Shown here piece by piece: positions 52,629 to 62,568 of a DNA stretch of 64,000 bases. The position numbers were made by a program, and so were the translations under genes. Position 1 is the stretch's first letter. Each line of letters opens with the position of its first letter. Below the pieces are notes generated by a model that saw nothing but the letters and a program-made list of their open reading frames with translations, did no database searches and was not told where the DNA came from. Source of the DNA: Vagococcus sp. CY52-2 (lineage in GTDB: Bacteria; Bacillota; Bacilli; Lactobacillales; Vagococcaceae); NCBI RefSeq assembly GCF_022655055.1, contig NZ_CP093384.1, forward strand, positions 1,860,001-1,924,000, given 5' to 3'.

Positions 52629-55600
52629 TTATTTATTCCGTTTCAATTTCCACCCTAACAATCCTCCTGCTAACGTTAATAATAATAGTCCTGTACTTAA
52701 TAATGATTTATTATCATATTCACCTGTAGATGGTAATTTTTGTTTACCTACGGTTCCTTTTCCAATCACCTTATTGTCTTTATCTTTGATCGTGATTTTA
52801 TCGCCACCAACCCCTTTGCCGGATACTACTTGCTCTCCTTCTATTGGTTGGTTGACGGTTGGTTTATGGGCGTCTTTATCGAATGGTTTTTCAGCCACCG
52901 TTGTGGTCCCCGGGGTCCCTTCTTTGCCATCTGTCGTTGGGATAACGGTTAATTCTTCCCCTTTTTCTAACGGACGATCGGTTTTAACAGTAAACGTGCC
53001 ATCTTCCGCTACGGTTCCTTTTCCAATCACCTTATTGTCTTTATCCTTGATTGTGAGCTCATCGCCACCAACCCCTTTGCCGGATACTACTTGCTCTCCT
53101 TCTGTTGGTTGGTTGACGGTTGGTTTATGGGCATCTTTATCGAATGGTTTTTCTGCCACCGTTGTGGTCCCTGGGGTCCCTTCTTTGCCATCGGTCGTTG
53201 GGATCACCGTTAATTCTTCCCCTTTTTCTAACGGTCGATCGGTTTTAACAGTAAACGTACCATCTTCCGCTACGGTTCCTTTTCCAATCACCTTATTGTC
53301 TTTATCTTTGATTGTGAGCTCATCGCCACCAACCCCTTTGCCGGATACTACTTGCTCTCCTTCTGTTGGTTGGTTGACGGTTGGTTTATGGGCATCTTTA
53401 TCGAATGGTTTTTCTGCCACCATTGTGGTCCCTGGGGTCCCTTCTTTGCCATCGGTCGTTGGGGTCACCGTTAATTCTTCCCCTTTTTCTAAAGGTCGAT
53501 CGGTTTTAACAGTAAACGTACCATCTTCCGCTACGGTTCCTTTTCCAATCACCTTATTATCTTTATCCTTGATTGTGAGCTCATCGCCACCAACCCCTTT
53601 GCCGGATACCTTTTGATCTCCTTCTGTTGGTTGGTTGACGGTTGGTTTATGGGCATCTTTATCGAATGGTTTTTCTGCCACCGTTGTGGTCCCTGGGGTC
53701 CCTTCTTTGCCATCGGTCGTTGGGATCACCGTTAATTCTTCCCCTTTTTCTAAAGGTCGATCGGTTTTAACAGTAAACGTACCATCTTCCGCTACGGTTC
53801 CTTTTCCAATCACCTTATTATCTTTATCCTTGATTGTGAGCTCATCGCCACCAACCCCTTTGCCGGATACTACTTGCTCTCCTTCTGTTGGTTGGTTGAC
53901 GGTTGGTTTATGGGCGTCTTTATCGAATGGTTTTTCTGCCACCGTTGTGGTCCCTGGGGTCCCTTCTTTGCCATCGGTCGTTGGGATCACCGTTAATTCT
54001 TCCCCTTTTTCTAAAGGTCGATCGGTTTTAACAGTAAACGTACCATCTTCCGCTACGGTTCCTTTTCCAATCACCTTATTATCTTTATCCTTGATTGTGA
54101 GCTCATCGCCACCAACCCCTTTGCCGGATACCTTTTGATCTCCTTCTGTTGGTTGGTTGACGGTTGGTTTATGGGCATCTTTATCGAATGGTTTTTCTGC
54201 CACCGTTGTGGTCCCTGGGGTCCCTTCTTTGCCATCGGTCGTTGGGGTCACCGTTAATTCTTCCCCTTTTTCTAAAGGTCGATCGGTTTTAACAGTAAAC
54301 GTACCATCTTCCGCTACGGTTCCTTTTCCAATCACCTTATTATCTTTATCCTTGATTGTGAGCTTATCGCCACCAACCCCTTTGCCGGATACTACTTGCT
54401 CTCCTTCTGTTGGTTGGTTGACGGTTGGTTTATGGGCGTCTTTATCGAATGGTTTTTCTGCCACCGTTGTGGTCCCTGGGGTCCCTTCTTTGCCATCGGT
54501 CGTTGGGATCACCGTTAATTCTTCCCCTTTTTCTAAAGGTCGATCGGTTTTAACAGTAAACGTACCATCTTCCGCTACGGTTCCTTTTCCAATCACCTTA
54601 TTATCTTTATCCTTGATTGTGAGCTCATCGCCACCAACCCCTTTGCCGGATACTACTTGCTCTCCTTCTGTTGGTTGGTTGACGGTTGGTTTATGGGCGT
54701 CTTTATCGAATGGTTTTTCTGCCACCGTTGTGGTCCCTGGGGTCCCTTCTTTGCCATCGGTCGTTGGGATCACCGTTAATTCTTCCCCTTTTTCTAAAGG
54801 TCGATCGGTTTTAACAGTAAACGTACCATCTTCCGCTACGGTTCCTTTTCCAATCACCTTATTATCTTTATCCTTGATTGTGAGCTCATCGCCACCAACC
54901 CCTTTGCCGGATACTACTTGCTCTCCTTCTGTTGGTTGGTTGACGGTTGGTTTATGGGCATCTTTATCGAATGGTTTTTCTGCCACCGTTGTGGTCCCTG
55001 GGGTCCCTTCTTTGCCATCGGTCGTTGGGATCACCGTTAATTCTTCCCCTTTTTCTAAAGGTCGATCGGTTTTAACAGTAAACGTACCATCTTCCGCTAC
55101 GGTTCCTTTTCCAATCACCTTATTATCTTTATCCTTGATTGTGAGCTTATCGCCACCAACCCCTTTGCCGGATACTACTTGCTCTCCTTCTGTTGGTTGG
55201 TTGACGGTTGGTTTATGGGCGTCTTTATCGAATGGTTTTTCTGCCACCGTTGTGGTCCCTGGGGTCCCTTCTTTGCCATCGGTCGTTGGGGTCACCGTTA
55301 ATTCTTCCCCTTTTTCTAAAGGTCGATCGGTTTTAACAGTAAACGTACCATCTTCCGCTACGGTTCCTTTTCCAATCACCTTATTATCTTTATCCTTGAT
55401 TGTGAGCTCATCGCCACCAACCCCTTTGCCGGATACCTTTTGATCTCCTTCTGTTGGTTGGTTGACGGTTGGTTTATGGGCATCTTTATCGAATGGTTTT
55501 TCTGCCACCGTTGTGGTCCCTGGGGTCCCTTCTTTGCCATCGGTCGTTGGGGTCACCGTTAATTCTTCCCCTTTTTCTAAAGGTCGATCGGTTTTAACAG

Positions 55601-57050
55601 TAAACGTACCATCTTCCGCTACGGTTCCTTTTCCAATCACCTTATTATCTTTATCCTTGATTGTGAGCTCATCGCCACCAACCCCTTTGCCGGATACCTT
55701 TTGATCTCCTTCTGTTGGTTGGTTGACGGTTGGTTTATGGGCATCTTTATCGAATGGTTTTTCTGCCACCGTTGTGGTCCCTGGGGTCCCTTCTTTGCCA
55801 TCGATCGTTGGGATCACCGTTAATTCTTCCCCTTTTTCTAAAGGTCGATCGGTTTTAACAGTAAACGTACCATCTTCCGCTACGGTTCCTTTCCCAATCA
55901 CCTTATTATCTTTATCCTTGATTGTGAGCTCATCGCCACCAACCCCTTTGCCGGATACCTTTTGATCTCCTTCTGTTGGTTGGTTGACGGTTGGTTTATG
56001 GGCGTCTTTATCGAATGGTTTTTCTCTCTCTACTGAAACTGCTTTAATTTTAGCGACACCTTCCGTAATTTGGCTCAGAACGTCTTTTCCAGTAGCATCA
56101 AAAGTACTCTTTCTATATTGTGACAATAAACTATCAACTTCTTTTAAAGCTTTTTCTTTTGCACCTTTTTTAGCATCTGTAACTGCATTTATTTCTGCCC
56201 TTTTAGATTTGGCCTCATCTTCAAATTGTTTAAACCCTGAATCTTGATTTGTAAAATCTTCGCTAGCTTGCTCTAATTTTGCTTCAATTGTTTTCTTATA
56301 TAAACTATTTACATCAGACAAGCTATCAAAGTCAGTTACTTCACTTAAAGATTTCATATCGTCTATATAAGCTTTGTCTACAATAGATATAGACTTTTCA
56401 AAAGTTTTATTTTTTTCTTCTTCCGTAAAGTTACTTAGATCCATTATGCCTCTTCTATTGCTCTCAACATCCTGCTTAGAAAAAAGAAAAATAATATTTC
56501 TATTTGGATTAATGACTAGAGAAGTTCCATCGATAAAATGGATAACCGTATTACCGTCTACAAGAGCTCTTTCATTGTCAAATGCCTCACGACCTGAGAA
56601 ATCAACTCTTAACATAACAGTAGGTTGCCCTAAAATATTAATTCCGCCTGTTATTTTTGCTTTAGGATTAGACTTAGTGCTATTTGTTCCATTATTTAAT
56701 TGGAACTCGATATAATCTACATCAGTAGCTTTTTTACCATTAATTTCATAGAGTAGGTTTAAATAAGAATTACTACCATCTGTCTGTGCTGTAGATCCTG
56801 ATTCAACTCTCAATATTGGTGGATAATATTGTTGTTTATAGTTTACTACAGTATCTGCATGAACAGTAATAGAAGATAATCCTGACAGAGTGTTTACATT
56901 ACTAGAAATTGACTCTAAACCAATCATCGTCGTGATAATTGCTGCATAAACCCATACTTTTTTTACTTTCCTCCTTTTATATCTATGTATTTTATCTTGA
57001 GGTTTAGCATTTAAAAAGTTCACTATCTTCTTCTTTTGTTTATCATTCAT
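52629..57050 (-). CDS. LPxTG-anchored surface protein with twelve 87-residue Ig-like repeats
   Basis: A 1473-residue wall-anchored protein. Residues 1-65 form a long basic signal peptide (KRRKVKKVWVYAAIITTMIG; cleavage near VHA-D). Residues 66-225 are a unique beta-rich domain (YYPPILRVESGSTAQTDGSN). Residues 226-342 are helical and charged. Residues 343-1386 are exactly twelve copies of an 87-residue repeat, plus a partial thirteenth. The repeat (PTVNQPTEGDQKVSGKG... KDKDNKVIGKGTVAEDGTF) resembles Big_6-type bacterial Ig domains. The sorting signal is LPSTG (1439-1443), a hydrophobic helix and KLKRNK. Adhesion or a stalk role is likely; the ligand is unknown. The AGGGAG ribosome site supports the ATG. 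Confidence 0.9.
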   Translation of the reverse strand: MNDKQKKKIVNFLNAKPQDKIHRYKRRKVKKVWVYAAIITTMIGLESISSNVNTLSGLSSITVHADTVVNYKQQYYPPILRVESGSTAQTDGSNSYLNLLYEINGKKATDVDYIEFQLNNGTNSTKSNPKAKITGGINILGQPTVMLRVDFSGREAFDNERALVDGNTVIHFIDGTSLVINPNRNIIFLFSKQDVESNRRGIMDLSNFTEEEKNKTFEKSISIVDKAYIDDMKSLSEVTDFDSLSDVNSLYKKTIEAKLEQASEDFTNQDSGFKQFEDEAKSKRAEINAVTDAKKGAKEKALKEVDSLLSQYRKSTFDATGKDVLSQITEGVAKIKAVSVEREKPFDKDAHKPTVNQPTEGDQKVSGKGVGGDELTIKDKDNKVIGKGTVAEDGTFTVKTDRPLEKGEELTVIPTIDGKEGTPGTTTVAEKPFDKDAHKPTVNQPTEGDQKVSGKGVGGDELTIKDKDNKVIGKGTVAEDGTFTVKTDRPLEKGEELTVTPTTDGKEGTPGTTTVAEKPFDKDAHKPTVNQPTEGDQKVSGKGVGGDELTIKDKDNKVIGKGTVAEDGTFTVKTDRPLEKGEELTVTPTTDGKEGTPGTTTVAEKPFDKDAHKPTVNQPTEGEQVVSGKGVGGDKLTIKDKDNKVIGKGTVAEDGTFTVKTDRPLEKGEELTVIPTTDGKEGTPGTTTVAEKPFDKDAHKPTVNQPTEGEQVVSGKGVGGDELTIKDKDNKVIGKGTVAEDGTFTVKTDRPLEKGEELTVIPTTDGKEGTPGTTTVAEKPFDKDAHKPTVNQPTEGEQVVSGKGVGGDELTIKDKDNKVIGKGTVAEDGTFTVKTDRPLEKGEELTVIPTTDGKEGTPGTTTVAEKPFDKDAHKPTVNQPTEGEQVVSGKGVGGDKLTIKDKDNKVIGKGTVAEDGTFTVKTDRPLEKGEELTVTPTTDGKEGTPGTTTVAEKPFDKDAHKPTVNQPTEGDQKVSGKGVGGDELTIKDKDNKVIGKGTVAEDGTFTVKTDRPLEKGEELTVIPTTDGKEGTPGTTTVAEKPFDKDAHKPTVNQPTEGEQVVSGKGVGGDELTIKDKDNKVIGKGTVAEDGTFTVKTDRPLEKGEELTVIPTTDGKEGTPGTTTVAEKPFDKDAHKPTVNQPTEGDQKVSGKGVGGDELTIKDKDNKVIGKGTVAEDGTFTVKTDRPLEKGEELTVTPTTDGKEGTPGTTMVAEKPFDKDAHKPTVNQPTEGEQVVSGKGVGGDELTIKDKDNKVIGKGTVAEDGTFTVKTDRPLEKGEELTVIPTTDGKEGTPGTTTVAEKPFDKDAHKPTVNQPTEGEQVVSGKGVGGDELTIKDKDNKVIGKGTVAEDGTFTVKTDRPLEKGEELTVIPTTDGKEGTPGTTTVAEKPFDKDAHKPTVNQPIEGEQVVSGKGVGGDKITIKDKDNKVIGKGTVGKQKLPSTGEYDNKSLLSTGLLLLTLAGGLLGWKLKRNK
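52893..56024 (-). repeat. twelve tandem 261-bp repeats inside the surface protein gene
   Basis: Period exactly 261 bp, 12 complete units (3132 bp), followed by a degenerate partial unit to about 52744. Units differ at only a few positions: GDQKV or GEQVV, DELT or DKLT, VIPT or VTPT. The variants are shuffled between units rather than grouped, which suggests recombination or gene conversion between repeats. Repeat number is expected to vary between strains. Confidence 0.95.
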
Positions 57051-57501
57051 AAATTAACACTCCCTATTTATATATTTTTTCACTGTGCTGATTAGTTTAA
57101 TATTAATACAAAAAAGCAGCAGTTTTTTATCTATATTTGCTTTTTTATAACTTAAACAACACAATATGAAGCGCAATACATACTTTTTAACAATAAACAA
57201 CCTTATAGCCATCATATTGTAGATATATATATATTTATGCCATTCGTTTTATATAAATGATACAATTTAAGTTTTAAAAAGTAAAGAATAAAGATCTAAT
57301 TTCAAAAAATGCGCTTTTTTTATTATTTTACGTCTGATAAATATACAAAATTTGATTATACATTATATGGGTTTTACGGACTTCGTTTATTATAAGAAAA
57401 TAGAGGTAAGTAGCGTACCCACAAAAGTTAAGCTGTATATTTTTGACATGGATAAAAAACTCACCTACCTTTATTTTTTTACATTTCCATTTGTCAAATT
57501 A
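57051..57501. other. AT-rich upstream region of the repeat surface protein
   Basis: About 450 bp with very low GC and an alternating AT tract (near 57223-57236). It must hold the surface protein's promoter, but no convincing -35/-10 pair or operator can be singled out. No gene is seen. Confidence 0.4.
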
Positions 57502-57956
57502 ATCTAGGCAAAATATCATTGTCTACATAACTTAAAAATACTACTTCCAATAGTGTTTTATAATTTAATGATTTTCTAGGAATATTATTTCTTTTAAATG
57601 CGATAGATTGGATAAAAAATTCTTCAACTTTGTTGAAATCCATTTGTTTAGGCAATCCATCTTTACGTAATAAGCCATTAGAGTGTTCATTTAAGCCTCG
57701 TTGTGAGGATATTCCTGGATTGGCAAAATAAATATCAATATCATTTCGATTGCTGATTGATTTCCAATTAGAAAATTCTTTACCACAATCGAATGTGATT
57801 GATTGAAATAGATGGCATGGTGGCTGTTTAAGCCAATTATTTAAACTATTTTCGATATCTATTTCTCGTATAATTATTGGTTTTAACGTAATAATCACTT
57901 TTGATAGTCTTTCAACGAGTGTGATAACATCGGTTTTATGGGCTTTCAAAAAAAGA

Positions 57957-58081
57957 GGTTGACTCAAAAGTAACTTTTTTATGAAAATTACTAAACTAAG
58001 GAAACAGAAATACCATGAAGTCATCGTTCTAACAAACTTATTTCATGGAATTTTTCTATTTTAAGACTTTTGGGTCCAGCC
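57957..58081. repeat. 125-bp inverted-repeat unit (MITE-like), copy 2
   Basis: Ends GGTTGACTCAAAAGT and ACTTTTGGGTCCAGCC are imperfect inverted repeats; the centre contains the CCATGAAGT...ATTTCATGG hairpin. It corresponds to copy 1 (41552-41677) in reverse orientation and interrupts an IS30 transposase, showing it moved as a unit. Confidence 0.6.
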
Positions 58082-58319
58082 ACTTTATTATTAAAGAGTT
58101 GATAGTCCTTATTACGTTGATAGATAGTTATTTAAAGGCTTGTTTGCCTCTTTTTTCTTTATAACCATTCGCTTTCCTTTTACCTTTCATAGGTAATGCA
58201 GTCAACTCAAACAGACCTTGCTTAAATAATCTATAAAGAGTACTGATAGAACATGAATTAGAAAACTCAGCACGACCAATAATGACATCTGGAGTCCATC
58301 CTTGAACAACCTTCTTTTG

Positions 58320-58540
58320 TTAGACGGTCTTAACAATAAAATTAAAGTAATTAAACGTGTGACCTATGGCTATCGAAACTTTCTACTATTCAAACGACCT
58401 ATCTTTTTGATTCAAGATCAAGTTTTTCAGGTTAAATAAAAAAGCGAGAGAATTTCTTCCCTCACTTCAATTAATTCTATTTCATTTTTAAGACTTTTTT
58501 ATCAACATTATTGTCCATCAACACGATTTGACATAGAGCC
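58320..58540 (+). pseudogene. ISL3-family transposase 3' end
   Basis: The frame LDGLNNKIKVIKRVTYGYRN, then FLLFKRPIFLIQDQVFQVK and stop, is the classic ISL3 transposase C-terminus. It is followed by a terminator-like stem (GCGAGAGAA...TTCCCTC) and the end GGCTCTATGTCAAATCGTG in inverse orientation. It lies inside IS30 copy B. Confidence 0.75.
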
Positions 58541-58601
58541 TATTTTCTTTGGTTGGAAATACAATTTAAGTATATCACAAACGTTTTTTTAGTTGTCTAG
58601 C

Positions 58602-61600
58602 TTAATTTTTAAATCGACGTTTTAAAAAGTAAAGCAGTATAATTATCAAAATAGTTACTAACCCTATTATAGAGAATATATAATTATACGATTCACCAGT
58701 TTTTGGTAATATTTTACTAAGAAGGCTTTTATCTGAATGATTTGTTGATGATCGTGTAATATTATGAGAATTAGTAATAATAATATTACCTTTGTTAGTA
58801 TCATCTATGGTCATTGTATAACCATCTATTTTATCGATTTCTTTTACTGTATAAATAACATCAGTACCATTTTGCTTTAACGCTAAATCGTTCCATGTTG
58901 TTGTCCACTTGTTGGAATCATTTAATTCTACTGGTTTTCCTGACTTAATGCCATTTGCGTACAATTGAACAGAAATTTTATTCGGTCTTAATCCATCTTG
59001 GTTATTGCCATCATTCCATGCCTTTGTTACAGATACGCTAGTTTTTCCAGGAGTATAAGTATTGATAATATCCGTACCAGAAATTTCAGTTGAATAATCA
59101 GGAATAGTATTTTCTGTAATAGAATACACAATTTCTTTACCATCATTGAATTTATCTAAATCGGTAAAATTATAACTCCAATTATCTTTCTTTGATACTT
59201 CTTTGGAATCAACGATTTTGCCATCCGCTAAGAGGTTAACGGTAATAGAGTCTGGGCGTTTTCCTTCTCTATTATTGTCATCGTTCCATATCTTCCTGCC
59301 GCTAATAGCAGTTTTTTCAGGTGAATAAGTATTAGTTATATTATAACCATCAATAGATGTTGTATATCCATTAACGGGTTCTTCAATAACTGTATAAGTA
59401 ATCTTTTTCCCATCTTTATATACAGGTAATCCGGTAAAACTATACTCCCAATTAGTCGTTTCATCGACTATTTTTTTAGCTTCAGGTTCTTTTTCATTTC
59501 CATTAGCAATTAAATAAACAGTAATAGATTTAGGTCGCTTTCCATCTTTATTGTTAGCATCATTCCACGTTTTGATACCTTTAATATCAGTCACTTCTGA
59601 AGTATAATGGTTAACTAAATTTGTTCCATTAATAGTAGTTTCATAATGAGGGATTGGTTCTTCTTGAATAGTATATTTTATTTCTTGTCCGTTTTTATAT
59701 TTATCTAAATTATCAAATTCGTATGACCAAACACCAGACTTATCAGGTGTTACCTCTTGTTGCTTTATACGCTCACCATCTGCATAAAGATACACAATAA
59801 TTGATTTAGGACGTTTCCCATCGTTATTGTTATCATCATCCCACGTTTTAGTTCCTGATATTTTTGTTTTATCTACAGCATGAGTATTTAATAAATTTAT
59901 GTCATTTACTGTTAGATTGTATCCAGGTACAGGAATTTCCTTAATAGTATACTCTATTTCTTTCCCATTACTATTTTTAGGTAGATCTGTAAATGTGTAT
60001 ACCCAATTGGTTTCTTCTGTAACTATTTGACGATCAACTTCAACGCCATTTGCATATAAAATAGCTGTAATTTTATTTGGCCGAATGCCGTCTTGATTAT
60101 CTTGGTCATGCCACAATTTTGATCCAGTAACTGTTGTTGTTTCTGGAGTATGTGTGTTTGTTATATTCACTCCATCAATCTTTGTTTCATATCCCTCTAC
60201 TGGTATTTCCTGTACAGTATAGTTAATTTTTTTCCCTTGTGAATAGACAGGCAGATCATTAAATTCATATAACCAATTATCTGATGCCGTCACAATTTTT
60301 CGAGCTGTTTCAACGCCATTTGCGTATAAAATGATTGTAATTTTATCCGGTCGAATACCATCTTGATCATTGCCATCATTCCAAGTCTTTTCACCTTGAA
60401 TCTTTGTTAATTCAACATCATGCTTATTTGTAATAATAATATTTCCATGATCAGCATCATCAACAGTTGTTGTATAACCTGGTATATTTTTAGAACCATT
60501 CACTTCTTCAACTGTATATTTAATTTTTTCTCCACTATCCATTAAAGGTAAATCCGGCCATGTTGTTGACCAGTTATTCTTTTCATCTAACAATACAACA
60601 GAACCTACCTCTACCTTACCTTTTTCAGTTTGTTTATAAAGTTGAACTTCAATACTACTTGGTCGAATATTATCTTGATTATTATTGTCATCCCACATCT
60701 TAGCGACTGAAACGCTCGTTTTTCCTGGAGTATAAGAATTTGTAATCGTTGTGCCATTCACTTCAGTTGAATAGTCAGGAACGGTATCTTCTGCAATGCT
60801 ATAAACTATTTTCTTTCCATTCGCATATACAGGTAAATTTGTAAATTCATAAGTCCAATGACCTTCTGAATTAGGTGTTACAATTTTTTCATCTATTTCC
60901 TCACCATCTGCTAATAAATTAACAGTCACTGAATTAGGGCGCTTATTATCCTGATTATTCTGATCATCCCAAATTTTTTCACCGGATATTTCAGTCACTT
61001 CTGGACTATAAGAATTCGTAATGGTAGTAGATAATTGATCTCTATCTGTTGTGATAGATGAACTATAAGGATCTATTTCTCCTAACTCTTTCACACTATA
61101 CTCGATTTTTTTCCCATTCGTAATAGCATCTAATTCATTCCATGTATATTGCCAATTATTGTTAGTATTTAATGTTATGGGATCTCCTAATTTTTGATTA
61201 TTAGCATATAACTGGACAGTTATCTCTTTTGGTCTTTTACCATCTTGATTATTCTGATCATCCCATTTTTTGTAGACAGAATAATGTGTTTGATCGACGA
61301 TGTCAATTGATTTTTCAGTCGATAGTACTTTACTAAATTTATACCCACCCAATACTGGTTGTTTATTATTTCTATTGTCATAATGAGTAGTAAATGCTTT
61401 ATCTGAAGTAACTGTTGCACTTGCTGATACTATAAGTTTTGATTGTGATTCTTGCAAAAGATTTTTAGGTACTTGTATATATATTTTATTATTTGATTGC
61501 GGTGTTATAGTAACGTCCTTAGTCACATCACGTTTTTGACTCTTATCTTCGATTGACACTGTGTACTTGATATCTTTAACATCGAACGATTCAGTTGATC

Positions 61601-62306
61601 CTGACTTTACAATAGTAGTTGAAAAAATATATGTATCATCATCTTCACTTTCTTTAGATAATTCTGTTGCTTCATATTGAATATTATTAATAACATTTAA
61701 CGAATCGGTATACGTTGGATTATAAAAATTTTTATTTTTATTTGCTTCGTTAATTAATGCAATAACCTCAGGATTATTTTTAATTACATTACGACTCATC
61801 GGAAATTGTGTAGGATTAGTAAAATGCCAAATTGCTAATTGTGTATAGACATACTTATTGTAAAAATTAGCCTTATTAAAGCTATCTATAGGACTTTTTC
61901 CACCACTTTTATTTGGTGTGTTTTTATTCCATTTAAGGTTTTCAATATTATTATAAAAATTTGACGATAACCAATTAATTTCTGGTATTAATTGTTTACT
62001 AGGTTCTAACGTATTTAATTCTCCATCAGTTGGATTATATTTGCGTTCGTCTAAACAAAAGTACATATTATTTTCCTTATCTCCAATAATAGAAATATTA
62101 AAAACATCATTAGCACTGTTCAATTTAACAATATCTTCCTTAATTTGATATCCATAGACTAGGTAAACACGATCATCAATATGTTTATTTTGATTAGGTA
62201 ATATCCCCGTGATTTCTGAATTCGATGATGCCCATACCAAATCAGTTTTAATAACTAGACAAATAGAAAAACAAATTAGCATCATAATAAAATATAGTTT
62301 TTTCAA
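58602..62306 (-). CDS. LPxTG-anchored surface protein with thioester domain and nine Cna-B domains
   Basis: About 1234 residues. A signal peptide ends near VWAS. A probable thioester domain follows (about 25-220), with Cys84 in NMYFCLDERKYNPTDGEL and Gln156 in YVYTQLAIWHF; such Cys-Gln bonds let Gram-positive adhesins bind host surfaces covalently. A beta-rich linker leads to nine Cna-B repeats (about 340-1190), each beginning like KTWNDGNDQDGIRPDKIT. Sorting signal LPKTG near 1200, helix, then KRRFKN. ATG at 62324 is the longest start, but AAAGGAG lies inside those codons, 6 bp before TTG at 62306. The stop codon touches an IS30 end. Confidence 0.9.
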   Translation of the reverse strand: MKKLYFIMMLICFSICLVIKTDLVWASSNSEITGILPNQNKHIDDRVYLVYGYQIKEDIVKLNSANDVFNISIIGDKENNMYFCLDERKYNPTDGELNTLEPSKQLIPEINWLSSNFYNNIENLKWNKNTPNKSGGKSPIDSFNKANFYNKYVYTQLAIWHFTNPTQFPMSRNVIKNNPEVIALINEANKNKNFYNPTYTDSLNVINNIQYEATELSKESEDDDTYIFSTTIVKSGSTESFDVKDIKYTVSIEDKSQKRDVTKDVTITPQSNNKIYIQVPKNLLQESQSKLIVSASATVTSDKAFTTHYDNRNNKQPVLGGYKFSKVLSTEKSIDIVDQTHYSVYKKWDDQNNQDGKRPKEITVQLYANNQKLGDPITLNTNNNWQYTWNELDAITNGKKIEYSVKELGEIDPYSSSITTDRDQLSTTITNSYSPEVTEISGEKIWDDQNNQDNKRPNSVTVNLLADGEEIDEKIVTPNSEGHWTYEFTNLPVYANGKKIVYSIAEDTVPDYSTEVNGTTITNSYTPGKTSVSVAKMWDDNNNQDNIRPSSIEVQLYKQTEKGKVEVGSVVLLDEKNNWSTTWPDLPLMDSGEKIKYTVEEVNGSKNIPGYTTTVDDADHGNIIITNKHDVELTKIQGEKTWNDGNDQDGIRPDKITIILYANGVETARKIVTASDNWLYEFNDLPVYSQGKKINYTVQEIPVEGYETKIDGVNITNTHTPETTTVTGSKLWHDQDNQDGIRPNKITAILYANGVEVDRQIVTEETNWVYTFTDLPKNSNGKEIEYTIKEIPVPGYNLTVNDINLLNTHAVDKTKISGTKTWDDDNNNDGKRPKSIIVYLYADGERIKQQEVTPDKSGVWSYEFDNLDKYKNGQEIKYTIQEEPIPHYETTINGTNLVNHYTSEVTDIKGIKTWNDANNKDGKRPKSITVYLIANGNEKEPEAKKIVDETTNWEYSFTGLPVYKDGKKITYTVIEEPVNGYTTSIDGYNITNTYSPEKTAISGRKIWNDDNNREGKRPDSITVNLLADGKIVDSKEVSKKDNWSYNFTDLDKFNDGKEIVYSITENTIPDYSTEISGTDIINTYTPGKTSVSVTKAWNDGNNQDGLRPNKISVQLYANGIKSGKPVELNDSNKWTTTWNDLALKQNGTDVIYTVKEIDKIDGYTMTIDDTNKGNIIITNSHNITRSSTNHSDKSLLSKILPKTGESYNYIFSIIGLVTILIIILLYFLKRRFKN

Positions 62307-62446
62307 TTTTTTCTCCTTTAACATATTTATTTAAATTTTCATTTTAGTTTAAATTATACCGTAAAAAATACTTTGTAACAACATTTTTAAGATAGTGTCA
62401 ATAACTTTATTGCTAGGCAGTGATAGTGTTCTAAGTAACCTGAAAA

Positions 62447-62545
62447 ACAAAAATCATTTATGATGTACTCAAATTGTCTTTCTAACAAAAGAAAACAAGG
62501 AGAGTAATCACAAATGATTTTTTTTAGTTATTTTGCTTAATTTTA
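62447..62545. mobile_element. IS30 left-end fragments in inverted arrangement
   Basis: AACAAAAATCATTTATGATG, the ACTCAAATTGTCTTTC segment and the GGAGAGTAATCACAAATG leader resemble the IS30 left end at 41904. They run directly into a reversed left-end tail (TTTTTTTAGTTATTTTGCTT). No coding sequence remains. It lies between the two outermost genes of the accessory block. Confidence 0.45.
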
Positions 62546-62568
62546 CAATCAACATAATTTGTTTACAT

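Larger units (their letters stand above)
57502..58603 (-). pseudogene. IS30-family element (copy B), broken and carrying two nested insertions
   Basis: The minus-strand transposase C-terminus is well kept: TDVITLVERLSKVIITLKPI, ITFDCGKEFSNWKSISNRND, IDIYFANPGISSQRGLNEHS, QSIAFKRNNIPRKSLNYKTL. The upstream part is interrupted by the 125-bp inverted-repeat unit (57957-58081) and by an ISL3 3' fragment (58320-58540). The outer left end TCTAGACAACTAAAAAA returns at 58585-58603. The continuous frame 57494-58024 reads into the insertion and is not a real protein. Confidence 0.75.

Noticed and set aside
52774-55965. Long plus-strand open frames (up to 428 codons) opposite the repeat surface protein
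   Set aside because: They are periodic mirror images of the 261-bp repeat, with no ribosome sites and low-complexity Ser/Pro/Val content. The minus-strand protein has a signal peptide, domains and an LPxTG anchor.
52893-56024. Could the regular repeats be a CRISPR array?
   Set aside because: The 261-bp period has no spacers, the reading frame is kept throughout, and no cas genes are present.
57494-58024. 176-codon frame taken as an intact IS30 transposase
   Set aside because: Its N-terminal part reads through the 125-bp inverted-repeat insertion and lacks the DNA-binding half; it is a fragment.
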